Origin: Bifiguratus adelaidae
Taxonomy: Eukaryota; Mucoromycota; Endogonomycetes; Endogonales
Reading direction: 5' to 3'
Assembly (NCBI GenBank): GCA_002261195.1
Contig: MVBO01000009.1
Location: forward strand, 1-64,000
DNA: 64,000 nucleotides
The first letter of the stretch is position 1, and each line of letters starts with the position of its first letter. The notes beneath the pieces were generated by a model, which saw only the letters and a list, made by a program, of their open reading frames with translations, was not told the DNA's origin and made no database searches. Below, one piece after another: positions 46,057 to 57,501 of the stretch. The position numbers were made by a program, and so were the translations under genes.

Positions 46057-46544
46057 GAGCTCTATAAAGCGGGCTCCACCTTTTGTCACTTTTCAGTGTT
46101 CCGCAGTCAAGGAGACAAATTTGGGAATTGTCCGACTTTGCCTCCAAGTACAGCTGCATAGGTAGACTTGGACATGGCATTGAGGATAGTTATAGCAACA
46201 TTATAATGCGTTGCGTCAACGATTGGATGACCCTTTGATCGCTTGGGTACGTGATGATTGACTTCGCTGGAGGCTCAAACAAAACATTGAACAGATTCCA
46301 CGGCAATATTCATCTTAGACTCGGGGGTCACAGTTAAATAACATCGTCTGCGTAAATAAGTACGCAGCCTCCACCGCTTATCAAATGACGAGCGCATGAG
46401 ATGCTCCTGTTCCGGCGCTATGATAGACGCTCAATCCTCCAATGTACATGCTGAATCATCAAGGATTATGTCCGCTCTCTGTTACAATGCTGGATATAGA
46501 GCTCCGCATCTATAGACATGTTGCATCATTGCACTTGAGCGACT
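46057..46544. other. Intergenic region between two minus-strand genes
   Basis: This 488-nt stretch lies upstream of the ABC transporter and downstream of BolA. It contains no supported gene; frames entering it from 46442 are antisense to the BolA exons. Confidence 0.5.
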
Positions 46545-46965
46545 CTACGAGGAGGCCTGCATATCGGCCCATTGCTTTGGTGTGTAGGATTTCTAGCGTT
46601 TGTCCATGTCAATTTCCATCTATTCAACGACACCTTATATCGTTGACTTACCTGCGAAAACGCGTGAAGGGAAGCAATCTCGTCCTTGAGCTTCTCATTC
46701 ACCAGCCGATGCCGTGCAAGAAGAGGCTTGCCCTCAAATAACTTGGAAACAATGACAGTTTCGAAACTGGCACCGCAACCGCCTTGCCGAACAGGTCAGG
46801 CGTGTCACACCTCCCATGCCCTCGACACTTACCCGAGTTATCCACCACTTCCTACTCGATTCGTTAGCAACGTACACGAGACCAAACATCACAACATACC
46901 ACATGATCAGCTTCGAGCCGTTCTTTGATGATACTCGCCAACGACTCTGAAGATAGTCCAGACAT
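46545..46965 (-). CDS. BolA family protein (BOLA2/Fra2-like)
   Basis: Four small exons, 46900-46965, 46833-46851 (19 nt), 46652-46782 and 46545-46592, splice to 87 aa, too fragmented for an ORF scan. The product is a complete BolA domain: [21 protein letters not shown], then [18 protein letters not shown] with the conserved Cys, [16 protein letters not shown] with the conserved C-terminal His region, and a short end [15 protein letters not shown]. BolA2/Fra2 partners a monothiol glutaredoxin in a [2Fe-2S] complex that reports or transfers cytosolic iron. There is no mitochondrial presequence, favouring the cytosolic type. It is head-to-head with the Oma1 gene, 33 nt apart. Confidence 0.87.
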
Positions 46966-46998
46966 TGTCCAATTCGACGAAAAAGAGGTGCGAGATTG

Positions 46999-48324
46999 AT
47001 GTCTTTGGTGCGCTTGGCAAGGTCGATAAGGCCTTGCAGGGCACTTGGACTACGTTCGTTCTATCCACCACCACCACGACAATTCCGTCCACTAGCACCT
47101 CGCCCAATCCTACGCCCTTTCCATACCACACCACCCAACCGCGCGCCAATTATACCCCTCCCTGCCATTCTCTCCCTCGTCAAATCGGGCAAGCTTTTGT
47201 CGCTCATCACCTGGTCGTCCAAAGCATCGCTATCCGTCTTACCCTACTCTATCCTCCGGGGCGCTTCCAGACGTACCAAATACCTCATCGCCGTACCTGT
47301 TGTCGGTCTCGGTATCCTCGTCTTGGTAGGACTGGACAAGGCACCCAACACGGATCGTTGGCGCTTGGTCTTTTTATCAGAACAGGAAGAACATGACTTG
47401 ATTGAACAGGAAGTCAATCAGATCCTCACGTCGCGGTTTGGACTTGTGGCGCCAGAAGATCACGAGTGGACACGATGGGTCCAGCAGATTACGGATAATA
47501 TCGCGGCGGTCTCGGTAGACGATATCCGGATGCCTGTCAGAACCTATGAACCCAACCATAACTACAAGGCCGAGATCTTGTGTGATGCCTCAACGCTCAA
47601 TGCGACCTGCTATGGCCGAACCATCATCATTTACGATCTCATGCTCGCTTTTCTCGAATACCACGAAGCCATGACGGCTGCTGTTTTATCGCACGAGATT
47701 GCGCATGCGCTTCAGCGGCATTTCGTCGAACAACATGGTTTCGCTTCACTGGGTTTGATGCTAGCCGATATATCTCGAGGTGTGCTCTGGTTCTTTACCG
47801 ATGCTTTTGGTCCCTTTGTGAACGACAAGATCAATGAGGTGTTGGAAGGGTACATCAACCTGCAGACCGAAACGGCCTACAATCGTAAATTGGAACAGGA
47901 AGCCGATCTGGTCGGCCTGATGTTGATGGCCAAGGCCGGGTACGATCCGTCTTATGCTATCAAGGTCTGGGAAAAGATGACGGAATTGGAAGCCAAGGTC
48001 GGTTCGGATGCGGAAGCGGCTGGACAAGAGGTGCTGGCGAATGCTGGCATTGGTATGCAATTGAAGGAAGGTGATAAGATGGCCATGTCTACCCAGTCAG
48101 ATCTCGTCACGTCGATGCTGGCCGCCTGGTTTGGCGGTTCTCATCCACCAAGTCCCGAGCGCATCGTGTATCTCAAGGAACAATTACCTAAGGCTTATAC
48201 GCTCTATGAGGAAAGCCTCCGCATCAATGGTCAGCCCAAATCATTTGTCCCAGAGGTGGAACCTTTAGTGGAGGAGCCAATGCCATGGTATCATCGATTG
48301 TTGGCTTTCATCCCCCTGAATTAA
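46999..48324 (+). CDS. OMA1: Mitochondrial inner-membrane metalloprotease Oma1 (M48)
   Basis: A single exon of 441 aa; the ATG at 46999 follows an in-frame TTG. The N-terminus is Arg/Pro/Leu-rich without acids, a mitochondrial presequence. A hydrophobic helix follows (YLIAVPVVGLGILVLVGL), then the M48 peptidase domain with the zinc motif HEIAH (VLSHEIAHAL) and the downstream third ligand in EQEADLVGL, and the substrate-site SHPPSPERI. Oma1 is the stress-activated protease that processes dynamin-like and other inner-membrane proteins when membrane potential falls. The length is typical of fungal Oma1. Confidence 0.9.
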   Translation: MSLVRLARSIRPCRALGLRSFYPPPPRQFRPLAPRPILRPFHTTPPNRAPIIPLPAILSLVKSGKLLSLITWSSKASLSVLPYSILRGASRRTKYLIAVPVVGLGILVLVGLDKAPNTDRWRLVFLSEQEEHDLIEQEVNQILTSRFGLVAPEDHEWTRWVQQITDNIAAVSVDDIRMPVRTYEPNHNYKAEILCDASTLNATCYGRTIIIYDLMLAFLEYHEAMTAAVLSHEIAHALQRHFVEQHGFASLGLMLADISRGVLWFFTDAFGPFVNDKINEVLEGYINLQTETAYNRKLEQEADLVGLMLMAKAGYDPSYAIKVWEKMTELEAKVGSDAEAAGQEVLANAGIGMQLKEGDKMAMSTQSDLVTSMLAAWFGGSHPPSPERIVYLKEQLPKAYTLYEESLRINGQPKSFVPEVEPLVEEPMPWYHRLLAFIPLN

Positions 48325-48389
48325 CACACATTTTGTACGGTGAAAACACACATGCATTTTGAATGGGATATAATACAACGTCTTCTTCC

Positions 48390-49696
48390 TTAATCTTCGC
48401 GCTCCCACACAGCGGCCATGCCCATACCGGTACCCATGCACATAGATGTGATACCGATACGCTTGCCTTGTCGCTTAAGCTCGGGGAATAGAGTGGCTAC
48501 CTGACGGGCACCAGTGCATCCAAGAGGATGTCCAAGTGCGATGGCGCCGCCTTTGGGATTGACCTTCTCCAACGGTATACCGACCTTTTCGACAGAGTAT
48601 ACAGCTTGTGAGGCGAAAGCCTCATTGATCTCGTAGATATCAACGTCTTCCTTGCGGAGTCCGGCTTTTTCGAGAGCAATGGGAATGGCAAAAGCTGGTC
48701 CAATGCCCATGATGTTGGGAGGCACACCAACGACGGCCGAGATGACGTACTTGCCGAGTATGGGCAAGCCGAGCTCTTGAGCCTTGGAGCGGCGCATCAA
48801 CAAGACAGCGGCAGCTCCATCAGACACTTGAGAAGCATTACCGGCGTGTGTCGATCCAGTTGGTTTGAACGCAGGTTTCAATTTGGCAAGAGATTCAGGA
48901 GTTGTGTTGGGGCGGATACCCTCATCCTTGGTAACCGTGACGGTCTTGCCGTCAAGTGTAGTCGTCACGGGAGCAATCTCTTCATCAAACCAACCGTTTT
49001 GTTGAGCTTGGTGAGCAAGCTTGTGAGACCGCGCCGCGAACTGATCTTGCTTCTCGCGGGATACATTGAACTTTTCGGCCACATTTTCAGACGTAATACC
49101 CATAGGAATCAAACAATCGGCCACCTGTTGGTTCTCTTGTGACATGCGCTCAGACAATTCGCCCTCTTTTGGCGGATCCCCGTAGCCATGAGACATGCTT
49201 TCCACACCAGCCGCCAACCCGACATCGATCAAACCGTAAGAGATGGCCGTGGCAATGGTAGCGACAGCTTGCAGACCACTAGAACACTGACGATTCAAAG
49301 AGGAGCATCCCGCCGTATCGGGAATACCAGCATACAATGCAGCACGACGTGCGCCACCTGCTCCACCCCGAGAAGGCAGCACAGTGCCAACACAAACGTC
49401 TTGAATCAGCGCCGGGTCAATCTTTGTCTTCTCTAGCGTTGCCTTGAAGATGGCCGCCAAGAGTTCTATAAGATCCTATCAATATCCATTCCTCTCCGTG
49501 CATCACAGGATTACTTACCCTCATAAACGGTATCTTTGAAGGCCCCCTTTCGCGCCCGAGCAATAGGTGTTCGGAGTGCTGATACAACCACCACATCATT
49601 AGGGCTCTTGACTCCAATCTTGGCTGGACCTTGACTAGGAGGTGAGACGAGCCCGGGAGCAATATGAGAAGCGACTTGCTGAAGTCTTGATGCCAT
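48390..49696 (-). CDS. Peroxisomal 3-ketoacyl-CoA thiolase
   Basis: Exons 49519-49696 and 48390-49465 give 417 aa. It catalyses the last step of fatty-acid beta-oxidation, releasing acetyl-CoA. The start MASRLQQVASHI contains a PTS2 peroxisome signal (R-L-x5-H-I), as in human ACAA1 and yeast Pot1. Thiolase hallmarks: nucleophilic Cys in LNRQCSSGLQ, GVESMSHGYG, YEINEAFASQA, His in GGAIALGHPLGCTGARQ and the second Cys in SMCMGTGMG. Convergent with Oma1, with 65 nt between the stops. Confidence 0.94.
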
Positions 49697-50256
49697 AATC
49701 CAACAGGAAAGAAAGAGAACAGTGAATGTAGGCACTTCTCTCTACTTATTCATCTGTGGGAAAGCTTCTTGCGTCAGCCGAAATGGTGCCTTGGTGATTT
49801 CCATTTTTGGACATTCGCTGTCACTCGCTGATGAATGGCTTTTTCAATCGGTGGATGCAATAGGCGCAGGAGGATCATCTGACGGCATGTATAGAGAAAC
49901 AGAGAGAGATATGTTGTTGCATGCGCCAAACAGAGGATGCTAACTGCCGAATGTAGAAATTATGAAGATAAGACACCAAGTTCATGGCTACACATTTTCT
50001 CTCTCTCTCTCTCTTCCGCCATCATCACCATGGATATACGACGTGTAGATTCCAATGGTCAAGGTATATACCCAATACATCCAGTTCCCTCCGATTCCAA
50101 CCGTCCTTGAGTGGAGATCTTTTCTCGTTTCAAAGGATCCATCCATTTATGGAATTGAAGGGAAAGGGCATGACGCCCGCGTGATATCCCTTGACCGTTT
50201 AACCTTGCGCCTGGTCTTGTCGTTATAAACATTCCTCTACTTCTTGTTGTTGTGCT
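49697..50256. other. Divergent promoter region
   Basis: This 560-nt gap separates the divergent thiolase and GH125 genes. A CT repeat lies at about 49995-50017. Short frames on both strands have no features of real genes. Confidence 0.5.
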
Positions 50257-52094
50257 ATGAATACATTGGGGGCAAAGCATTCTGCGCGCATAACTACCTT
50301 CTTTTCATGTGTCTTGTCCATATCCATTCTCTCCTACCTGTATCACCCTCATGTGGAGAGCCATCGGCAATGGTCACCAGCACTGCCAGTCAATTATCCC
50401 GTTCTCACTCCATTTCCACCGTTGCGGCTACCTCATGCTAGACCACCGCTAGAGGACCGATTGTTTCATAGTACTGTAATTGAAGATGTTATCACGGAGG
50501 TCACGGCAAAGTTGTCTAATTCGGACTTGGCGACCATGTTTGAGAATTGCTTTCCAAACACTTTAGGTAAGTCGGTGGACAGCGTAGACAGCGTAGACTC
50601 ATGTAACGTGTGGATAGATACCACCATTGCGTTCTTTGACAAGAATCATAGTCATCCACGGACATTTGTGGTAACCGGGGACAGTAAGTGGCACAGGAAC
50701 AAGCAAGGAGGATGCTGATATCAGTTGGCTAGTCCCGGCCATGTGGATTCGTGATTCCACAAACCAGGTGACACCATATCTGCGCTACGCTTCGGCCGAT
50801 CCTCAGCTGAAGTTGCTCATCAAGGGCGTCATCAACCTTCAAGCAGCTTCACTAGTGCGTTTTCCTTACGCCAATGCCTTCAAGGCACCCGCGGACGCTC
50901 ATATCGGCCATGTCGGCTACTCACCTTACCCTTCAGTCGGGGACGATGGATTGATCAAGAATCATCCCGAGGGTGCCAGCGGGCATTCAGTGTTGCCTCC
51001 CTATGATCCATCAGCAGTGTGGGAATCAAAGTACGAGTTGGATTCCCTCGCATCCTTTATTAAATTGTCGGTTGCCTATTACCGAAGCACGGGCGATACT
51101 TCCCATTTCTACAGTGCCGAATGGCAAAAAGCCATGCTTGCAGTGCTTGACGTGATTGTTGAAGAAACGCGAGGTACCTGGGAGAGTTCGGCTGATTTTG
51201 CCGAGATTGGTGGCGAGCCATGGTCTGGGAGGTGGTCCGTATGGAAGACGGGGTATCGTTTCATGCAAAGCACAAAACGGCCCACGGAAACATTGGGCCA
51301 AGACGGTCTTGGAGGGGTCGTCAGACATTGTGGTCTCGTCAAATCAGCATTTCGTCCCAGCGATGATGCCACAACGTTTCCTTTCCTAGTACCTGCCAAT
51401 GCGATGCTCTCGGCTGAACTCAATAACGTTGCAACGACTTTGTATTCGCTCACACGCATGAATCCATCTGGTCAACCCAATGTCTTGTTGAGCATAGCCA
51501 CCAGGAGCTCGCAGTTGTCCACATCGATTCGCAATGCCATCTATGAATACGCCGTCTACAACCATCCGGTCTTTGGTCCAATATTTGCGTATGAAGTCGA
51601 TGGTCATGGCTCCATGCTATTCATGGACGATGCGAATATTCCGTCGCTTCTTGCCTTGCCTTACCTGGGTTTTCTTTCTAAAGAAGACCCCATCTACAAG
51701 AATACACGAGCCTTTATATTATCCGAGTGGAATCCATGGTTCTTTCGAGGAACAGGTGGGTCAGCTGGATCATTTGAAGGTGTCGGGGGCCCGCATGTGG
51801 GCCGCAATATGGTCTGGCCCATGAGTCTCCTTGTACGTATTTTGACGAGCAATGACCGTGAGGAAGTCAAGATTGCGCTGGAGATGATTCGAGGTACTAC
51901 TGATGGCACAGGTAAGCTCAGGCACTTCCGTTATCTGATCCGTGCATTGACGCGACCTAGGCTTCATCCACGAATCCGTGCATGTCAACCAGGCACACAT
52001 CTATACCCGTAAATGGTTCGCTTGGGCAAACACGCTGTTTGGTGAAACGATTCTGTATATTCTTGAACAGTGGCCAGATTTACTGACCACCTAG
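50257..52094 (+). CDS. GH125 family exo-alpha-1,6-mannosidase, type II membrane protein
   Basis: Exons 50257-50683, 50733-51911 and 51961-52094 give 579 aa. The N-terminus has one hydrophobic segment (ITTFFSCVLSISILSYLY) acting as signal anchor. The catalytic region shows GH125 (DUF1237) features: PAMWIRDSTNQVTPYL, YELDSLASFIKLSVAYY, the RPSDDATTFPFLVPANAM block, DGHGSMLFMDDANIPSLLA, GGPHVGRNMVWPMSLL and the closing HESVHVNQAHIYTRKWFAWA. The family trims alpha-1,6-mannose from N-glycans or mannan. Fungal members are Golgi or secreted; which applies cannot be read here. The acceptor at 50732 rather than the earlier CAG keeps the frame. Confidence 0.91.
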
Positions 52095-52330
52095 TGTACA
52101 TTATACAAGTTACATGTCTATGGTCGCTTAGATCGGTGTTTAGATGTTGCTATAGATGCATGTACTCTATAGGATATGAACATAATGTATATGATGGGTG
52201 ACCTTGATGGCGTTGTTGTCGTCTGTGTCCCTTTGCGCGTCGTGGATGAGACGCCACGCCTAACATATTGGTGATGGTAGCGCAGGCCACGAAATAGAAG
52301 CAAGAGTTGCAAAATGCCGGTCCCACTGCC

Positions 52331-52754
52331 TCACAGCTCATTCATGGCTGTCAGCGCATTCTCAAGATCTTGATTGAGCTGTTGATGTTGTTGCTCGGCT
52401 TCCTGCAAGTGCTGCTCAGCCAATGCCTTCTGATGCATCGTTTCCGCTCTCTATATCACTGTGTAAGCACGGGCCAGTTCAATAGCAAAGTACCCCGCAC
52501 ACGCATACCTTCTGGGCCTTGGTTTTCTTTTGTACCAACTGGTCTTTTAGCTCGTCAAGGACATTATCAAGTTGTTCAGTGATGGCCTCATTCTTGTACC
52601 GCTGGCCTTTTCTGTCCACACCTTTGCCTTTCTTTTCCACACGTCCACGCTTTGTCATTTTGACTTGTTCTTTAGGTGCCTTGGGTGTCCGTGTCCCCGG
52701 TTTGGTGGTGATGGAGTGGCCTACCGCATGCTTTGGCTTGTAGACGCGTCCCAT
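52331..52754 (-). CDS. Small basic coiled-coil protein, unrecognised
   Basis: Exons 52509-52754 and 52331-52450 give 121 aa. The first half is strongly basic (KPKHAVGHSITTKPGTRTPK, KMTKRGRVEKKGKGVDRKG), like a nucleolar or ribosome-associated protein. The second half is an acidic/Gln-rich helix (TEQLDNVLDELKDQLVQKKT, HQKALAEQHLQEAEQQHQQL), a probable coiled coil. I recognise no family. Clean phase-0 splicing and a sensible divergent position, 79 nt from Elongator subunit 1, support a real gene. A nucleolar role is a guess from composition. Confidence 0.62.
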
Positions 52755-52833
52755 GGCAGAAGGCAAAAAAAAGGACAAATCAGCGCCACCGCCACTCGCT
52801 CTTTTGTCTTGCTTTCTGCTGGGATAGCGCACT

Positions 52834-55800
52834 ATGCATTCTCTACAGTTACTGGGGCACGAGGCTCATGAGCTGCTCCCAGTGGAGCTTGAACGTACTG
52901 GCGATGCTGGAATTGCCGTTAATACAGAGAAGAATATCGTGTACATTGCACTCTATAGCAGCTCAGACAGTGCGGTGACGTTGGTAGCTCGGGACGCTCA
53001 GACCGTGCAAGAAGTGGCGTCATTTCCTCTAGAACTTGGCGAGGTACCTGCCCAGTTTCACAGGGTCGTCGACCTTTCCTATTTGCCAGACCTTCAAGCG
53101 CTCTGTCTGGTACTTGGGAACGGAGAGATTATTCTCGTGTACGATGAAGTCAATTTGAACGGGGAAAAGGTATGGTGCCGCTTTTGGTGGATGCAAATGC
53201 TGATCGATGCTAGATCGAGCATGTGGGCAGCATTGAAGCCGGTGTACAGAGCGTGAGCTGGTCTCCTGACGAGGAATTGGTAGTCATGACGACAGGTAAG
53301 TCTGGATTGCATCCATTGAAACCATGGCTGATGTGACTAGGGAGCGGTACGCTTTTGCAAATGACAAAGGACCTCAATGTCATTACGGAATTTCCGATCC
53401 AAACGACAGAACTGGGTGAAGGTAAGCAGATATGCAACATGGTTACCATGACTGACAAATACAGTCCAATCACATAACGTGGGATGGGGCAAGAAGGAGA
53501 CGCAATTTCATGGATCTGAGGGTAAAGCTGCCGCACAGAGAAAACTTGATCTCTCCAGTGTGGGCATTTCGGAGGACGATGATCAACTGGCTCGGGTTAG
53601 CTGGATAGGTGATGGCAGCTTGTATTGCTGCTCAGACATTGATCATGAACAAAGTGAGCTCAGTTTGTGAGAATAAAATGAGTTACTGACAGCGCCTAGG
53701 TCGTCGAGTGATTCATGTATACAATCGTGAAGGCACACTACAAAGTACCAGCGAAGTCGTTGACCGGCTTGAACATGTTTTGGATTGGCGGTATGTGGTA
53801 ATTAAGAGTTACATGCAGCAGGAATTTGACATTCCGCCTACTAGGCCAACCGGAAATCTAATTGTCCCCACGAAAAGATTACCCCACCGCCATGATGTTG
53901 TTTTCCTCGAGAGAAATGGGCTGCGTCACGGTGAATTTACGCTGAGGGAAATGTTGGAGCACAAGGTACGACATGTACAGAAGATTGAGTGACTTGCCGA
54001 TCTTCTGACACCCCTTTTGGGATAGGTCTTGGCTCTGAAATGGAACTCGGATTCAACGGTTTTGGCCATCCTCATTGCAAGATACGATGCTGGTTCACAA
54101 ACATGGACAAATCATCTACAATTGTGGACCATGAACAATTATTACTATTACCTGAAGCAGGAAATTGGAGGCCGCGTAAATGGCGATCAAGTAAATCAAT
54201 TCTTGTGGGATCCGGAGATGCCTCTTAAACTGCATACAGTATCTTCAAGTAAGTGATGACGTTGACAAAACCCGGATATTTTCTTACGTGCTTCACCAGA
54301 TGGTGTCTACTCGGTCCATCAATTTTGTAACGAGGTCTTCACGTCCAAGCATATATCCTCCAACAATGCCGGTCTCGTTGCAGTGGTCGACGGGCAACAA
54401 TTGCTCCTGACTCCCTTCAGCTATCGTAACATTCCGCCGCCAATGTCAAGCGTCCAACTTGATGTTGGTGGTATTGCATGTTCGGTGGCATTTGGGCCCG
54501 GAGATAGCGGCGATGGCAATGAGTTTGCAGTACTTCTTGCGGATGGTGGTATCAAAGTTTACGACATGTCAAATCAAGGCTTTGCGCGAGGCGATTTCCA
54601 AGAGCGGGCTCACATAGTGTAAGTGGATGAAATATATTTTTGAAACCGTGCTGATGGCCTGAACTGGAACGTTAGACCAAGTGATTCAATGAACACATGT
54701 GCTCGACGCCAAATTGCATTCTTGTCAGCAGCAGAGATCCTTTGCCTTGAAGATTCTCCGAGTTTAGAAGGTGATCGCATCCGATTGATAGAATTGTCCG
54801 GGGCCGGAGAGTCTTCGCACCAGGTCACTCTTGATACCCATGAAAGAATCTTGAGGCTGTACGCCGATACCAACACCGGACATGCGATTGTGGAGAATAT
54901 GCATAGTGAATTGTTCACGCTCAGGAAGGAGCGGGAAGTTTTGATCTTGAAGCCACTATTCACGCTCCCCGAAATCTGTCAATGGCTGGGAATAATACCA
55001 ACGGTATCTGAAAATGAGCAACAGGTAAGGCATTTCTTTTGCGCCTACTCCGCCCACTCTAATTGAGCCCATATAGATTTGTGTTGTCGCTTTAAGTGAC
55101 CGTAGCAAGCTGTATGTCAACGAGATTCAGCTTGCACATGACTGTACCTCTTTCTTTGTGACCAAAGACTTCCTCATATACACGACGTCAACACACACGG
55201 CTCGATTCTTACCGCTCAAATGCTCGTACGAAGGTATGTCTGGCATTGTATGCGTAATCCTTGTTTCACTCAAAATTGGTCGTAGAGCTTATAAAGCGCT
55301 GCTTGCAAAGCACTTCAATTGTTGAAGATGTTCGAAGGGTGGAACGCGGCTCAAAAATCGTGTTGGCGCTGCATCAGGGCACCAATGTCATTCTTCAGGT
55401 ACGATGATCTGAACAGTTGAACGATAGGAGGTTAACACAAATGCTTCTTCAGATGCCTCGAGGCAATTTAGAGACTATTTCACCCCGACCGCTGGTGCTT
55501 TCGCAGGTGCGAGAAGCCTTGGATGCGTAAGTAGACCATGCCAAACATTTGCGTATCAGAAAAGTAAATGCTCGCAGTTTGGACTTCAAGACGGCTTTCA
55601 TCGTGTCCCGCAAACACCGCGTAGACCTCAACTTGATATACGACCACAACCCGCAAGCATTCATGGCAAATGTCAAACTTGTCGTTGAACAGATCGCTGA
55701 TCCAGAGTATCTAAACCTGTTGCTTTCCAGTCTTAGGTACACCTTTTCGTCTTATTTTATTGCTACATTTCGTTGACCATCGTTGAACAGAGCAGAAGAT

Positions 55801-57449
55801 GTCACACGCACGACCTACAAGGACAACACGAATCCTTCATCAAGTGAACCAACTGTTGACAAGTAAGTACAAATTGCCTTCTCTACAATACGTGCTCATT
55901 CAAAATTCATTCCAGTGTCAACAAGATAAATGATATCTGCGATGCTGTACGCAAGGTTTTGGAGACCAAGGACAAAAGATACTACATGCAAACTATACTC
56001 TCAACCTATGTCCGCAAATCACCACCGGATTTGGAGTCAGCATTGAGATTGCTAGCAGATCTTCGAAAACAGGACCTTAGTCTAGCCGAAGACGCTCTCA
56101 AGTACACTATTTTCCTATGCGATGTGGATCAGCTATACGACGTTGCATTGGGACTCTACGACTTCAATCTTGTTCTCATGGTGGCCCAACAATCACAGCG
56201 CGATCCAAGAGAGTATCTCCCTTTCCTTCAAGAACTCCAAAGCTTACAAGGCGATGAGCAGCGCTATCGCATCGATGATCATCTTAAACGCTATGCCAAG
56301 GCAGTAGAGCATCTTAGCAAATCGGGTCATGCCACTTTTGCCGAAGTCTGCCAGTACATTCAGAAACATGAGCTTTACACGGTTGGTCTAACCTTATATC
56401 CGGCGGAATCGATAGAGCGATCCAATATCTTATGTTTGTACGGAGAGCATTGCAAAGAGAAGGGAGAATATCGAGAAGCAGCCATTCTATTCCAGATGGG
56501 CGGCGACAAGTACAAGGCTATGGACGCTTATACGTCCATTAGTGCTTGGCGGGAAGTGTTCGCCTTAGCCAGTCAGCTAAACCTTTCAAAAGATCACCTA
56601 TCAGCGATTGCGATGGAGCTTGTGCAGAGACTTCGAGACAAGGAGCAGTATTATGAAGCGGCTACCGTTGCGATTGAGTATGCGCAAGATGTGGAGACAG
56701 CGCTTGAGGTTCTGATCAAGGGTTACCATTGGAGCGAAAGTATTCGGCTTTGCTATCTGCACAATCGCCAAGATCTGCTTCAAACGCATATCCTTCCGGG
56801 CATGGACGATGCCTATGAACAGATTACGGACGACATCAAAGAAATGGGTGACAGATTCAGAAAACAAAGTGATCGATTGCAAGAGCTTCGACGAGAGAAG
56901 GTTGCGAAGGCCAGCATGGATCTTCCGGTAGATGACGCTCTCGACAATGTGGACATGATGTCCGATACAACGTCCATGATGAGTGCCTATACTCGTTACA
57001 CCCAAACCACAACGCAACAATCCATTTACTCCACTACTAGCAAGTAAGAAAAATACCGAGCGTAGAATGCCAATCACTTTACTCAATGTTGCAATAGCAA
57101 AACCGCCAAAATGCGCAAAAAGGAGGAGAAAAAGAAGGCGAGAGGCAAAAAGGGCTCTATCTACGAGGAGGAGTATATCATTGACTCTCTCAGACGTGTC
57201 ACCGGACGGGTGCTTAGCTTGCAAGAAGAGGTCAAGGACTATCTGCAAACGCTCGTCACTTTTGGACAATTGGATCGAGCCAAGAGCGTTAAGACTGCCT
57301 TCCAAGATTTGATGACCATGGTAGAAATGCGACAAGCAGACATTTTTGAACCCAAGCTGTTAGAGACTGCTCCAGTACCCGAGATAGCATTACGCAAGCC
57401 AGAGTTTAAAAAGATCCCTTGGAGCATCGCCATGCTCAATAGCATGTAG
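52834..57449 (+). CDS. ELP1: Elongator complex subunit 1 (IKI3/ELP1)
   Basis: A long gene with many small exons. The largest, about 55916-57046, encodes the helical C-terminal half. Elp1 scaffolds the Elongator complex, which modifies wobble uridines (mcm5U34) in tRNAs in the cytoplasm. N-terminal beta-propeller signatures: ELGEVPAQFHRVVDLSYLPD, VQSVSWSPDEELVV, HNVGWGKKETQFHGSEGK, VLDWR, TGNLIVPTKR and ERNGLRHGEFTL. Then the TPR-like superhelix (YTRYTQTTTQQS at its end) and the conserved basic tRNA-binding segment KKEEKKKARGKKGSIYEEEY before the C-terminal dimerisation helices. The ending IPWSIAMLNSM fits the family. PAN2 starts 52 nt beyond the stop on the same strand. Confidence 0.93.
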
Positions 57450-57501
57450 ACAATAGATCCAAAAAAGGAAATCTCTACACCTTGTCTTTGGCTTTGTCGA
57501 C

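Noticed and set aside
56601-57335. 244-codon minus-strand frame inside ELP1
   Set aside because: It is antisense to a well-supported exon with strong ELP1 similarity; long antisense frames are common opposite coding exons.
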